Below are positions 26,603-36,062 of a stretch of 64,000 nt of DNA, piece after piece. The position numbers were made by a program, and so were the translations under genes. The stretch covers positions 49,876 through 113,875 of the forward strand of contig NZ_LJPW01000068.1 in assembly GCF_001400735.1 (NCBI RefSeq), in the 5' to 3' direction. This DNA comes from Pseudomonas caricapapayae (GTDB taxonomy: Bacteria > Pseudomonadota > Gammaproteobacteria > Pseudomonadales > Pseudomonadaceae). Each line of letters opens with the position of its first letter. Within the stretch, counting starts at the first letter, position 1. The notes below the pieces were generated by a model. The model did no database searches. It was not told the DNA's origin and saw only the letters and a program-made list of their open reading frames with translations.

Positions 26603-29400
26603 AGCGTATCCGGTGCCGCAGTCTGGCCTGGGCCGGGTTCTTCATCGACCGCTCTGGCAGCGTGTTTTGGCGGTAATGGTGCGAAATATCCCACCACCAG
26701 TAACAGAATACCAACACCGATGAACGAGACGATGCGCTCCATGCCACCGCGATTGCTCAGCTCAACGAAGAACAGCTTGACCACCACCACCCCGATCAGT
26801 GCCGCGCCGCCCAGCCAGAGCTCGCGATTGGCGCGCACATGACCGCCGATCATCAGGGCCAGCGCCATCAGCGTCCAGACGATCGACAACCCGGCCTGAA
26901 CACGCATCGATTCAAGCAGCGCCTCGGTGTTCCAGGGCACATCGGCCCAATGATGGGCCGTGCGCATGACCATTGCCGTGACGAGCGCGAACAGTGAGGC
27001 ACCTGCAACCAGCAAGGGTTCGTTGCGGGGGCGCTTGAGGTCATTGCGCATCCACAGGCATACCCCGGTCAGAGCCAGCAACAGGCCGATTTCCAGCGGA
27101 TTGATCAGCGGGAGGTAAGGCAACGGATCTGCCGCACCGTCGCTGAACGTATTCACCAGCCAGAACCACGTCAGCATCAAGGCCGCCAGCGGCGCAGCGG
27201 CCCCGGTATGATAAGCTTCGGGGCAGGCTCTCACCGGCCAGGGCCATTGACGTCCTGAGCTCATCGCCAGCAGGAACAGGCTGGGTAGAATCGCCCAGCC
27301 CAGCCAGCGCCAGGCGTTGTAAGACTCGGACAATTGCAGCAGGCCGAAACGCAGTTCCAGTGCCAGCACCGCGATCAGCAGCAGGCAGCCTGCGGTGTGA
27401 GCAATACGTTGCGCGACAATGGGCAGCCCGTCCGCCAGATAGCGCAAGGTCAGCAGATGAACGGCGAATACAACCAGCCAGGCCAGCCAGCCCCAGTGAT
27501 CGGCAGGGTGATAAAGCTCGCTCAGCGAGCCCAGTAACAAAATGGCGCTGACTGGCGTGAGCGTGCTGCACAGTGCGGCGAGGTCTGGCCAGCGCAAACG
27601 CAATGCCAGCATCGCCCAGAGTGCCGCGCTGAGCGATGCTGCTATCAACAACAGAGAGGTCTGCACATCGAGGTCAGCATAAAGTTGTACGACGCTGATC
27701 AGTGAAACCGTCCACCAGATCGCGCCCCATACCGTCAGCACCGTTCTGGCGATTTTCTGATCGATGACAGTCAACGTGTTGAAGCGAAACATACTCCAGG
27801 CGCTGAACAGTGCCGCGACGGCCAGAATCATCGGTGTCCAGTAATCGTCAGCCGAGCTGGAACTGCCCGAGTCACTGATCAGCATCGCGCTGGCGCACAC
27901 TTGCAGCAGCAGACCGAAAGCCTGTGCCAGTCTGCGCTGTTGACGCAAGCCCAGACAGAGAACCGCAGCGCCTTCCACGGCCCAGGCGCAGGTCGTCCAT
28001 TGCGAGCCAAGGCCCAGCGGAATCGCCAGGGTGGCGAATGCTACACCCAGCGCCAGGCAGGTCTCCATGAGCAGCAAGGTTCTGTCGGATGCGCGCTTTG
28101 CCAGCCAGCGTGCCAGGCCCATGTAGATCAGGCCCAGCGCAAGCGCACTGAATGCTGCCCCCAGCTCCAGGTGTTCGACGAGCGCGTATTGCAGGCCAAA
28201 ACCTGCAAGGGGGGTGCCGAATAACAGCGTGCCGTCCACGTAATCGCCTTGGCGGGCAGACCAGCGCAGCAGCGTCTCGCGATTGCCATCAGGCGGTGAC
28301 GTATCGAGTTCCAGCAGCTTGCGACGTGCAAACAGCAGGCCGATGGCCAGGTACATCACGAAGAACAGAGCCAGAAAGGGCTCGGTACTCCAGAACAAGG
28401 CCGGTGTGTAGGCTTTGATACCCCAGGCGAAGCCGATACCGAACGTGCCGAAAAAGCCGATCAGGTTGAGAATGCGCCAGGCCCTGAACCAGGCGATGGC
28501 GATGATGCCCGCGTTGAGCAGGGCAAAGTAGCTGAACAGTGAGACATGGCTGCCTTGTCCGGTCGATGCAAGCAGCGGTGCCGCGAAGCCGCCCAGCGCA
28601 CCGGCGCAGGCCAGAGCCAGGGAGTTCTGCGTCAGCGCCAGAATGGCGGAAAAGCTGGTGATCGCTACCAACAGCGCAAAGCCCAGTGCCGGATCGAGGA
28701 GCGGGTGCAATTTCATCGCGGCAAAGACGGTCAGGTACAACACGCCGACACCTGCGCCTTGCAACACTAGCGCGTAAGGGGCATTGCGCAACCGCAGCCG
28801 CCACCCCAGGGCGAGCAGTGCCAGCGCACTGGCGGCGACCCCGGCATAACGCGCCTCAATCGGCACAATCATGCCTTCGGTGGCATAGCGCAACAGAAAG
28901 GCCAGACCCAGAAACAGCACCACTACGCCCACTCGCAGTACCGTATTGCCACCCAGCAGCCAGTTTTTTGCATGGGTAACGGCGCTGTCCAGCAGAGGGG
29001 GGCGTGCCGTTTTCGGCGGGTAGCGGCTCTCCGGGGCGGACTCGACATGCGTTGCTGTCTGAGGCTCTTCGTCGGGCAGGTCCCAGATCAGCTCGGGGCC
29101 GTCCGTGGGCGCTTCTATGATGATGGCATCCGCTGGAAGTGGTGCTGGGTCCTGTGCAGGCGGTACGCCGGGGGTGGACTGGCGTTCGAGCGCACTCAGA
29201 CGCTGTTCAAGGGCATCGAGGGACTGGCGGGTTGCGAGCAGTTGCTGCCGTTGATCAGCGGATTGCCTGCCAAGCAGGCGCATGTGAATACCGGCCCAGA
29301 CCGCCCAGCCCATGACTGCGCCAATCAGCGCGCCTGTCCACTCGTCATAACTCAGCGAGTAGCCCAGCGCTGCACCGCCCACCAGACAAATCCAAAGCAC
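26599..29400 (-). CDS. DUF2339 multi-pass membrane protein
   Basis: A 933-residue inner-membrane protein. After two short hydrophobic segments (residues 1-40) comes a cytoplasmic coiled-coil stretch (QQLLATRQSLDALEQRLSALERQ) and a proline-rich linker; the remaining 750 or so residues are more than twenty consecutive hydrophobic segments, beginning NWLLGGNTVLRVGVVVLFLGLAFLLRYATEG, the core DUF2339 motif. No catalytic motif is evident. It is coupled to the DUF3999 gene by a four-base overlap, so the two products probably act together. A transport or polymer-flipping role is possible but not shown. Confidence 0.86.
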   Translation of the reverse strand: MLWICLVGGAALGYSLSYDEWTGALIGAVMGWAVWAGIHMRLLGRQSADQRQQLLATRQSLDALEQRLSALERQSTPGVPPAQDPAPLPADAIIIEAPTDGPELIWDLPDEEPQTATHVESAPESRYPPKTARPPLLDSAVTHAKNWLLGGNTVLRVGVVVLFLGLAFLLRYATEGMIVPIEARYAGVAASALALLALGWRLRLRNAPYALVLQGAGVGVLYLTVFAAMKLHPLLDPALGFALLVAITSFSAILALTQNSLALACAGALGGFAAPLLASTGQGSHVSLFSYFALLNAGIIAIAWFRAWRILNLIGFFGTFGIGFAWGIKAYTPALFWSTEPFLALFFVMYLAIGLLFARRKLLELDTSPPDGNRETLLRWSARQGDYVDGTLLFGTPLAGFGLQYALVEHLELGAAFSALALGLIYMGLARWLAKRASDRTLLLMETCLALGVAFATLAIPLGLGSQWTTCAWAVEGAAVLCLGLRQQRRLAQAFGLLLQVCASAMLISDSGSSSSADDYWTPMILAVAALFSAWSMFRFNTLTVIDQKIARTVLTVWGAIWWTVSLISVVQLYADLDVQTSLLLIAASLSAALWAMLALRLRWPDLAALCSTLTPVSAILLLGSLSELYHPADHWGWLAWLVVFAVHLLTLRYLADGLPIVAQRIAHTAGCLLLIAVLALELRFGLLQLSESYNAWRWLGWAILPSLFLLAMSSGRQWPWPVRACPEAYHTGAAAPLAALMLTWFWLVNTFSDGAADPLPYLPLINPLEIGLLLALTGVCLWMRNDLKRPRNEPLLVAGASLFALVTAMVMRTAHHWADVPWNTEALLESMRVQAGLSIVWTLMALALMIGGHVRANRELWLGGAALIGVVVVKLFFVELSNRGGMERIVSFIGVGILLLVVGYFAPLPPKHAARAVDEEPGPGQTAAPDTL

Positions 29401-29573
29401 GCGACGACATCCTTTTCGGTGTGTGAAGGTTTATCAGGCGCAGTATATAGGGGCGGGCGGACATCGCTTGTAATGTTTTATGCAGGGCACGATGGGGCAC
29501 TGGACGCCTGCTTCATCGCTCACGAGACTCAGGCGTGCTGAAGATAGTCATGGGGGTCACTGGATGCCTATCG

Positions 29574-29654
29574 TTCCTCACGCTCCAGCGTGGGAATGCC
29601 TTGGGTGACGCTCCGCGTTACAGAACTGCGTTACCACGCCGAAGCGTGGTAACG
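29574..29654. repeat. Triple short palindrome repeat after glgP
   Basis: Three hairpins in a row: TTCC-CACGC/GCGTG-GGAA (29574-29596), GTGACGC-TCC-GCGTTAC (29606-29622) and the perfect CGTTACCACGC-CGAA-GCGTGGTAACG (29629-29654). They follow the glgP stop at 29682 and form a second repeat family, distinct from the REPIN-like elements. The last hairpin could end glgP transcription. Confidence 0.7.
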
Positions 29655-29681
29655 AGAGCTGTGAGTATGTTCAGGCTGACG

Positions 29682-32132
29682 TCAGTCCAGCGCCTTCCAG
29701 ATATCGCCGGCGTACTCGCGAATGGTCCGGTCCGAGGAGAACCAGCCCATGCGGGCAGTGTTGAGGACTGCCGAGCGCCACCATTCCTTGGAGTCGTGCC
29801 AGCGCTCTTCGACTTTGCCCTGGGCTGCCCAGTACGAGTCGAAGTCGGCGCAGACCAGGAAGCGGTCATACGCCAGCAGTTGATCGATCAGCCCCACGTA
29901 CCGGTTTGGATCATCCGGCGAGAACACGCCACCACGAATCGCCTGCAGCACATCGTTCAGTCGTCCAGACGCCGCAACGTCGCCATGCGCATCGAATTCG
30001 CCTGCGCGCTTGCGGGCTTCGACCTGTTGCGAGGACATGCCGAAGATGAACATGTGCTCCAGCCCGACCTGCTCGCTCATTTCCACGTTGGCACCGTCCA
30101 GCGTGCCGATGGTCAGCGCGCCATTGAGGCCGAACTTCATGTTGCTGGTTCCTGATGCCTCCAGACCAGCCGTGGAAATCTGCTCGGACAGGTCGGCTGC
30201 AGGGATGATGCTCTCCGCCAGACTGACGTTGTAGTTGGGCATGAACACCACTTTCAGCAGGCCGCGCACCGTCGGATCGTTGTTCACGGTCCGGGCGATG
30301 TCATTGGTCAACTTGATAATCAGCTTGGCCGAGTGATAGCTGGCCGCAGCCTTGCCGGCAAAGATCTTCACCCTAGGGACCCAGTCGGTGCCTGGCTCGG
30401 CGCGAATGGCCTGATACAGCGCAACGGTATGGAAGAGGTTCAGCAACTGGCGTTTGTATTCATGGATACGCTTGACCTGAACGTCGAACATCGCTGCAGG
30501 ATTAACGGCAATACCCAGGCGTTCGTGAATGATCGCCGCCAGCGCACGCTTGCTGTGCAAACGTTGATCAGCCATCTGCTTGCGGAACGACGACTTCTCG
30601 GCAAATGGCTCAAGCTCTTTGAGACGGGTTTCGGCGTTGTCCAGAACGTCCTCGCCCAGCGCTTCGACCAGCATTTCGGTCAGCTTCGGGTTGGCCTGGA
30701 ACAGCCAGCGGCGGAAGGTGATGCCGTTGGTCTTGTTGTTGATCCGGTCCGGATAGATCTTGTGCAGCTCGGCGAACACGGTCTTGCGCATCAGCTGGGT
30801 GTGCAGCGCAGAAACGCCGTTGACGCTGTGCGAGCCAAGGAAGGCCAGGTTGCCCATGCGCACCCGACGGCCATTGTCTTCTTCGATCAGCGATACCGCG
30901 CGCAGCACGTCGACATCGTGAACACCCTTGTCGCGCAGTGTGTCGATGTGTTGTGCGTTGATCAGGTAAATGATCTGCATGTGGCGCGGCAGCATCCGCT
31001 CCATCAGGCCGACCGACCAGGTTTCCAGCGCTTCCGGCAATAATGTGTGGTTGGTATAGCCGAGGGTGCCGACCGTGATTTTCCAGGCCGTATCCCACGG
31101 GATATTGTGGTTGTCGATCAACTGACGCATCAGCTCGGCCACCGCGATCGAGGGGTGCGTGTCGTTCATCTGGATCGCCGCATGTTCCGGCAGATCGGTC
31201 AGCGTGGCGTGCTGGTTCAGGTGGCGGCGCAGCAAGTCCTGCAGCGACGCGGAAACGAAAAAGTATTCCTGACGCAGGCGCAGTTCCTGACCTGCTTCGG
31301 TTGCATCGTTCGGGTAGAGCACGCGGGAAATACTTTCTGCGCGCACTACCTCGGCAACGGCTCCGAAGTGGTCGCCCGCGTTGAAACGCTCCAGATGCAG
31401 GTCTTCTACCGCACGGGCACGCCACAAGCGCAGGGTGTTGACGCTCTTGCCGCGCCAGCCGACCACCGGGGTGTCATAGGCAATGGCGCGAACGGTTTCG
31501 CCCGGACGCCATACCTGACGGGAATCGCCCGCTTCGGTCACGACCGTGTCGACGCTGCCGCTGAAGCCGATGGAGTACACCACTTCAGGGCGCTCGAATT
31601 CCCACGGGTTGCCGAAGTCCAGCCAGTTTTCAGTCTGCTCCTGCTGCCAGCCATCGACGATCCCCTGGCGAAACAGCCCATGCTCGTAACGGATGCCGTA
31701 ACCATGGCCGGCAATGCCAAGCGTCGACATGCTCTCCATGAAGCACGCCGCCAGACGTCCCAGGCCGCCGTTGCCCAGTGCCGCATCGGGTTCAAGCAAG
31801 CGGATACGCTCGATGTCCACGCCCAACTCGGTCAATGCTTCGCGTGCGACTTCCAGCAGTCCCAGGTTGCTCAGGCTGTCGTAAAGCAACCGGCCAATCA
31901 GAAATTCCAGAGACAGGTAGTACACGCGCTTCTGGACCTTGCGGTAAATCTGCCGCGTGTGGTCCATCCAGTGTTCGACCATGTGGTCACGGGCAGCAAG
32001 GGCAACAGCTTCAAACCAGTCATGCTCAAACGCATGGTCGGGGTCCTTGCCCACCGAATAGGTGAGTTTGGCGAGCACAGCGGCGCGAAAAGCAGCCACA
32101 TCAGCGTCACGAACAAGTGGTTCCTGAGACAT
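29682..32132 (-). CDS. glgP: Glycogen/starch/alpha-glucan phosphorylase
   Basis: Cytoplasmic PLP enzyme of 816 residues releasing glucose-1-phosphate from alpha-1,4-glucans. The PLP lysine lies in EASGTSNMKFGLNGALTIGTLDGANVE; N-terminal YYLSLEFLIGRLL and DAALGNGGLGRLAACF are family signatures. Length fits bacterial GlgP. No other glycogen genes are adjacent. It is divergent from pip with 280 bases between the starts, where both promoters must lie. Downstream is a run of palindromic repeats. Confidence 0.96.
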   Translation of the reverse strand: MSQEPLVRDADVAAFRAAVLAKLTYSVGKDPDHAFEHDWFEAVALAARDHMVEHWMDHTRQIYRKVQKRVYYLSLEFLIGRLLYDSLSNLGLLEVAREALTELGVDIERIRLLEPDAALGNGGLGRLAACFMESMSTLGIAGHGYGIRYEHGLFRQGIVDGWQQEQTENWLDFGNPWEFERPEVVYSIGFSGSVDTVVTEAGDSRQVWRPGETVRAIAYDTPVVGWRGKSVNTLRLWRARAVEDLHLERFNAGDHFGAVAEVVRAESISRVLYPNDATEAGQELRLRQEYFFVSASLQDLLRRHLNQHATLTDLPEHAAIQMNDTHPSIAVAELMRQLIDNHNIPWDTAWKITVGTLGYTNHTLLPEALETWSVGLMERMLPRHMQIIYLINAQHIDTLRDKGVHDVDVLRAVSLIEEDNGRRVRMGNLAFLGSHSVNGVSALHTQLMRKTVFAELHKIYPDRINNKTNGITFRRWLFQANPKLTEMLVEALGEDVLDNAETRLKELEPFAEKSSFRKQMADQRLHSKRALAAIIHERLGIAVNPAAMFDVQVKRIHEYKRQLLNLFHTVALYQAIRAEPGTDWVPRVKIFAGKAAASYHSAKLIIKLTNDIARTVNNDPTVRGLLKVVFMPNYNVSLAESIIPAADLSEQISTAGLEASGTSNMKFGLNGALTIGTLDGANVEMSEQVGLEHMFIFGMSSQQVEARKRAGEFDAHGDVAASGRLNDVLQAIRGGVFSPDDPNRYVGLIDQLLAYDRFLVCADFDSYWAAQGKVEERWHDSKEWWRSAVLNTARMGWFSSDRTIREYAGDIWKALD

Positions 32133-32412
32133 CGGTACAACCTCAAGTAGTCTGACGAATGGAAAACGGGATTCTTAGACTGTAGGCGTGTCGTCAGTTA
32201 TTTCCTGAAAATAGCAGAAATAATTGCAGGCACAGCTCTCGCTTCGACCCAGCGCGACGGCTCTGGTTCGCGGACTGTTCAAATTGGCAAAACGCTTGCA
32301 TCGATCGTTCCATCCCGATCAATGACGTGCAGCATGCTGATTCTTCGTTTCGGGTTTATGATGCCCCACGGCAGAACAATAGAAGCCTCTGAACTGGACT
32401 TATGGAGCACTT

Positions 32413-33384
32413 ATGCAGACTTTGTACCCGCAGATCAAACCCTACGCCCGGCACGATCTGGCCGTGGAACAACCGCATGTGCTTTACGTCGATGAAAGTG
32501 GTTCGCCAGAAGGCTTGCCAGTGGTGTTCATTCACGGTGGCCCCGGCTCCGGATGCGATGCGCATAGCCGCTGCTACTTCGACCCCAACCTGTATCGCAT
32601 CGTAACGTTCGATCAGCGTGGCTGCGGTCGCTCCACACCGCACGCCAGCCTCGAGAACAACACCACCTGGAAGCTGGTAGAAGACCTGGAGCTGATTCGC
32701 GAGCACCTCGGGATCGACAAATGGGTCCTGTTCGGTGGCTCGTGGGGTTCGACGCTGGCGCTGGCTTATGCCCAGACCCATCCCGATCGCGTGCACGCGT
32801 TGATCCTGCGGGGCATATTTCTGGCTCGTCAGCAGGAAATCGACTGGTTCTATCAGGCAGGTGCCAGCCGTCTGTTCCCTGACTATTGGCAGGATTATGT
32901 TGCACCGATCCCGGTGGATGAGCGCGACAACCTGCTGGCTGCCTTCTACAAGCGGCTCACGGGGCCGGACCAGATCGCCCAGATGCACGCCGCCAAAGCC
33001 TGGTCGACCTGGGAAGGGCGTTGCGCAACCTTGCGCCCCAATCCACAGGTGGTCGACCGCTTTGCCGATCCGCACCGTGCGCTTTCCATTGCGCGCATTG
33101 AATGCCACTACTTCATGAACAAGGCCTTCCTCGAAGAAAACCAGTTGATCCGCGACATGCCGAAAATTGCCCATCTGCCGGCGATAATCGTCCATGGTCG
33201 TTACGACGTCATCTGCCCGCTGGACAATGCCTGGGAGCTGCATCAGAACTGGCCCGGCAGCGAACTGCAGGTTATTCGCGAGGCTGGGCATTCGGCTTCC
33301 GAATCCGGTATCGCCGACGCGCTGGTGCGTGCCGCCGCGCAAGTTGCACGCAACCTGCTCGATCTGCCGCCTGAAGAAGCATGA
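32413..33384 (+). CDS. pip: Proline iminopeptidase (prolyl aminopeptidase)
   Basis: Alpha/beta hydrolase of 323 residues removing N-terminal proline from peptides. The oxyanion motif HGGPGSG is at 41-47 and the nucleophile S110 in GGSWGS; the acid lies in GRYDVICP and the histidine in EAGHSASE. The start has GGAG upstream. It lies 40 bases before dtd on the same strand and the two are probably co-transcribed, an arrangement common in Pseudomonas. Confidence 0.95.
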   Translation: MQTLYPQIKPYARHDLAVEQPHVLYVDESGSPEGLPVVFIHGGPGSGCDAHSRCYFDPNLYRIVTFDQRGCGRSTPHASLENNTTWKLVEDLELIREHLGIDKWVLFGGSWGSTLALAYAQTHPDRVHALILRGIFLARQQEIDWFYQAGASRLFPDYWQDYVAPIPVDERDNLLAAFYKRLTGPDQIAQMHAAKAWSTWEGRCATLRPNPQVVDRFADPHRALSIARIECHYFMNKAFLEENQLIRDMPKIAHLPAIIVHGRYDVICPLDNAWELHQNWPGSELQVIREAGHSASESGIADALVRAAAQVARNLLDLPPEEA

Positions 33385-33423
33385 CAGTGACCTGGTAACC
33401 GTTCCGAATCTGAAAAGGCATCT

Positions 33424-33870
33424 ATGAAAGGTTTGTTGCAGCGCGTGCAAAATGCACGCGTCGAAGTGGGCACCGAGGTCGTTGGATCTATTGATCAGGG
33501 CATATTGGTGCTGGTAGGCATAGAGCCTCAAGACACCCGCGCCAGTGCCGATAAGTTGCTGCACAAGCTGCACAAGCTGCTCAACTATCGAGTGTTCAGC
33601 GATGCCGAGGGCAAGATGAATCTGTCTTTACGGGATGTGGGTGGCGGGTTGTTGCTGGTTTCCCAGTTCACACTGGCGGCGGATACCAAAAGCGGGCTGC
33701 GTGCGGGCTTCTCGAAAGCCGCCGCCCCGGCACTGGGCGCCGAGCTGTTCGACTATCTATTGAGCCAGGCCAGAATCGCGCATACCGCCGTGGCCGCGGG
33801 CCAATTTGGTGCGGACATGCAGGTGCATCTAATAAATGATGGCCCTGTGACATTTTTGTTCGATACATAG
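33424..33870 (+). CDS. dtd: D-aminoacyl-tRNA deacylase
   Basis: Proofreading enzyme of 148 residues that hydrolyses D-amino acids (and glycine on tRNA-Ala) from tRNA. The two active-site motifs SQFTL (about 78-82) and NDGPVT (about 139-144) are both present. Length is normal. It follows pip closely. About 260 bases separate it from opgG. Confidence 0.96.
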   Translation: MKGLLQRVQNARVEVGTEVVGSIDQGILVLVGIEPQDTRASADKLLHKLHKLLNYRVFSDAEGKMNLSLRDVGGGLLLVSQFTLAADTKSGLRAGFSKAAAPALGAELFDYLLSQARIAHTAVAAGQFGADMQVHLINDGPVTFLFDT

Positions 33871-34065
33871 GCTACGATACCATCGTTTCTCCCCTGAGTT
33901 TACCGGTCGTGTGGGAAATAAATTTCTGTCATACCTGATGCGCTGTAGCGCGCGCTGCTGGATAATCGCGCGTTACGGGGATCGACACTGTTGGTCCATT
34001 TGGTATGACAAAAGCGGTTCTGACACCGGATTGGGGAATCATTAAGCCCATTCGGAGTCGGAACA

Positions 34066-34137
34066 ATGCTCGCCAACCCGGCATTGATAGCTGGCCGTTG
34101 GTTTTTTCATCTGTTTTTCGGCGAGGGTTGCTCGTGA
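34066..34137 (+). CDS. Possible 23-residue leader peptide of opgG
   Basis: An ATG at 34066 with GGAG about eight bases upstream opens a 23-codon frame ([10 protein letters not shown]..., hydrophobic middle with RWFFHLFF) whose TGA at 34135-34137 overlaps the opgG GTG start in GTGA. This layout favours translational coupling or attenuation. It is visible in sequence only; no family is known to me, and the frame may be fortuitous. Confidence 0.35.
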   Translation: MLANPALIAGRWFFHLFFGEGCS

Positions 34138-36062
34138 TTGTTAGTCCCTGTGATGCTCCAAAGACACCTGTCAAGCGGTTGCGTAGTGCACTTCTGGCAA
34201 GCTCGGCCCTTGTATGCCTGTTCAGCGCAGGTCAGCTGTGGGCGTTCAATCTTGATGATGTAGCGGCAAAGGCCAAGGAAATGGCCGGGCAGAAGTTCGA
34301 GGCTCCTAAGAGCAATCTGCCGAACGAGCTGCGCGAAATGAAGTTTGCCGATTATCAGAAGATCCGCTTCCGTGATGACAAGGCCGAATGGGCGGGCGAG
34401 AAGACGCCGTTCAAGGTGTCGTTCTACCATCAGGGCATGCACTTCGACACGCCGGTCAAGATCAACGAAGTGACCGCGACCAGCGTCGACGAAATCAAGT
34501 ACGACCCGAATCGTTTTGACTTCGGCGATCTGAAGATCGACCCCAAATCCACCGAGAAACTGGGTTATGCCGGTTTCCGTGTCCTGTATCCGATCAACAA
34601 GGATGACAAGCAGGACGAAATCATGACCATGCTGGGCGCGAGCTATTTCCGCGTGATCGGCAAGGGCCAGGTCTATGGCTTGTCCGCACGAGGCATGGCG
34701 ATCGACACTGCATCGCCATCCGGTGAAGAGTTTCCGCGCTTCAAGGAATTCTGGATCGAAAAACCGGGCCCGGATGACAACCATCTGGTGATCTTCGCGC
34801 TGCTCGATTCGCCGCGTGCCACCGGTGCCTATCAGTTGACCCTGCGTCCCGGCACCAACACCCTGGTTGACGTGAAATCGCGCATGTTCCTGCGTGACAA
34901 GGTCAACAAGCTGGGCGTTGCTCCTCTGACCAGCATGTTCCTGTTCGGCGCAAACCAGCCTTCGCGTGTGCCCAACTACCGTCGCGAGCTGCACGATTCG
35001 AGCGGTCTGTCGATTCAGGCAGCCAACGGCGAGTGGCTGTGGCGTCCGCTGAATAACCCTAAACACCTGTCCATCAGCAGCTTCTCGGTCGAGAACCCGC
35101 GTGGATTCGGTCTGTTGCAGCGTGGTCGCGATTTCAGTCAGTACGAAGACCTCGATGACCGCTATGACAAGCGTCCAAGCGCCTGGATCGAGCCGAAGGG
35201 CGATTGGGGCAAGGGTACTGTCGAACTGGTCGAAATTCCGACTGCCGACGAGACCAACGACAACATCGTAGCCTTCTGGAAACCCGAGACTCTGGCGGAG
35301 CCGGGCAAGGAAATGGCATTCGATTACCGTCTGCACTGGACCATGCAGGAAAACTCGATTCACTCCCCGGATCTGGGCTGGGTCAAGCAGACTCAACGTT
35401 CCATCGGTGACGTGCGTCAGTCCAACCTGATCCGTCAACCGGACGGCAGCCTTGCCTTCCTGGTCGACTTCGTGGGCCCGGTACTGGCCGCACTGCCGGA
35501 AGACAAGACTATTCGTAGCCAGGTAACCACTGACGACAACGTCGAGCTGGTGGAAAACAACCTGCGTTACAACCCGGTCACCAAAGGCTACCGCCTGACC
35601 CTGCGTGTGAAGGTCAAGGACGCCGGCAAGCCAACCGAGATGCGCGCCTACCTGCTGCGTGAAATCCCTGCCGAACCCGGCAAGGAGCCTGCGCTGCTCG
35701 TTGCAGATAAAGCAGACGAGAAGAAGGCCGCCGCCAAGGAAGCTGCCAAGCCGGCAGTTGCCAAGGAGTCTGCCAACGACCAGGTAGAAATCGCCAAGGC
35801 CGACGCACCGAAGCCAGAAGCCGCCAAGCCTGAAGCAGGCAAGGCCGACGCTGCGAAAGGTAAAGGCGAAGTTGCCAAAGCCGATTCAGCCAAAGCCGAT
35901 GCAGCCAAAGCCGACGTCGCCAAGGCTGACGCAGCCAAGGACAAGGACGGTAAAGAGATTCAGCAGCCTGAAACCGAGGCAGCACCCACCCATCCGGAAC
36001 CGGCCAAGACGTTGCAAGTCATGACCGAGACCTGGAGCTATCAGTTGCCAAGCGATGAGTAA
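34134..36062 (+). CDS. opgG: Periplasmic glucan biosynthesis protein OpgG
   Basis: Periplasmic protein of 642 residues needed to branch and release osmoregulated periplasmic glucans. The GTG start at 34134 (GAGGG upstream) gives a signal peptide ending near GQLWA-FNL; the longer ATG frame (34005) lacks support. The MdoG domain runs from about 50 to 545 ([65 protein letters not shown]). About 100 residues of Lys/Ala/Asp-rich repeats ([16 protein letters not shown]) follow before a conserved-looking end [12 protein letters not shown], making it longer than E. coli OpgG (511). It overlaps opgH by eight bases. In P. syringae this locus is hrpM, needed for symptoms and the hypersensitive response. 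Confidence 0.95.
   Translation: MIVSPCDAPKTPVKRLRSALLASSALVCLFSAGQLWAFNLDDVAAKAKEMAGQKFEAPKSNLPNELREMKFADYQKIRFRDDKAEWAGEKTPFKVSFYHQGMHFDTPVKINEVTATSVDEIKYDPNRFDFGDLKIDPKSTEKLGYAGFRVLYPINKDDKQDEIMTMLGASYFRVIGKGQVYGLSARGMAIDTASPSGEEFPRFKEFWIEKPGPDDNHLVIFALLDSPRATGAYQLTLRPGTNTLVDVKSRMFLRDKVNKLGVAPLTSMFLFGANQPSRVPNYRRELHDSSGLSIQAANGEWLWRPLNNPKHLSISSFSVENPRGFGLLQRGRDFSQYEDLDDRYDKRPSAWIEPKGDWGKGTVELVEIPTADETNDNIVAFWKPETLAEPGKEMAFDYRLHWTMQENSIHSPDLGWVKQTQRSIGDVRQSNLIRQPDGSLAFLVDFVGPVLAALPEDKTIRSQVTTDDNVELVENNLRYNPVTKGYRLTLRVKVKDAGKPTEMRAYLLREIPAEPGKEPALLVADKADEKKAAAKEAAKPAVAKESANDQVEIAKADAPKPEAAKPEAGKADAAKGKGEVAKADSAKADAAKADVAKADAAKDKDGKEIQQPETEAAPTHPEPAKTLQVMTETWSYQLPSDE

Noticed and set aside
34005..34133. 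Longer ATG start for opgG
   Set aside because: It adds 43 residues ahead of the signal peptide without a good ribosome site; the GTG at 34134 gives the normal family N terminus.
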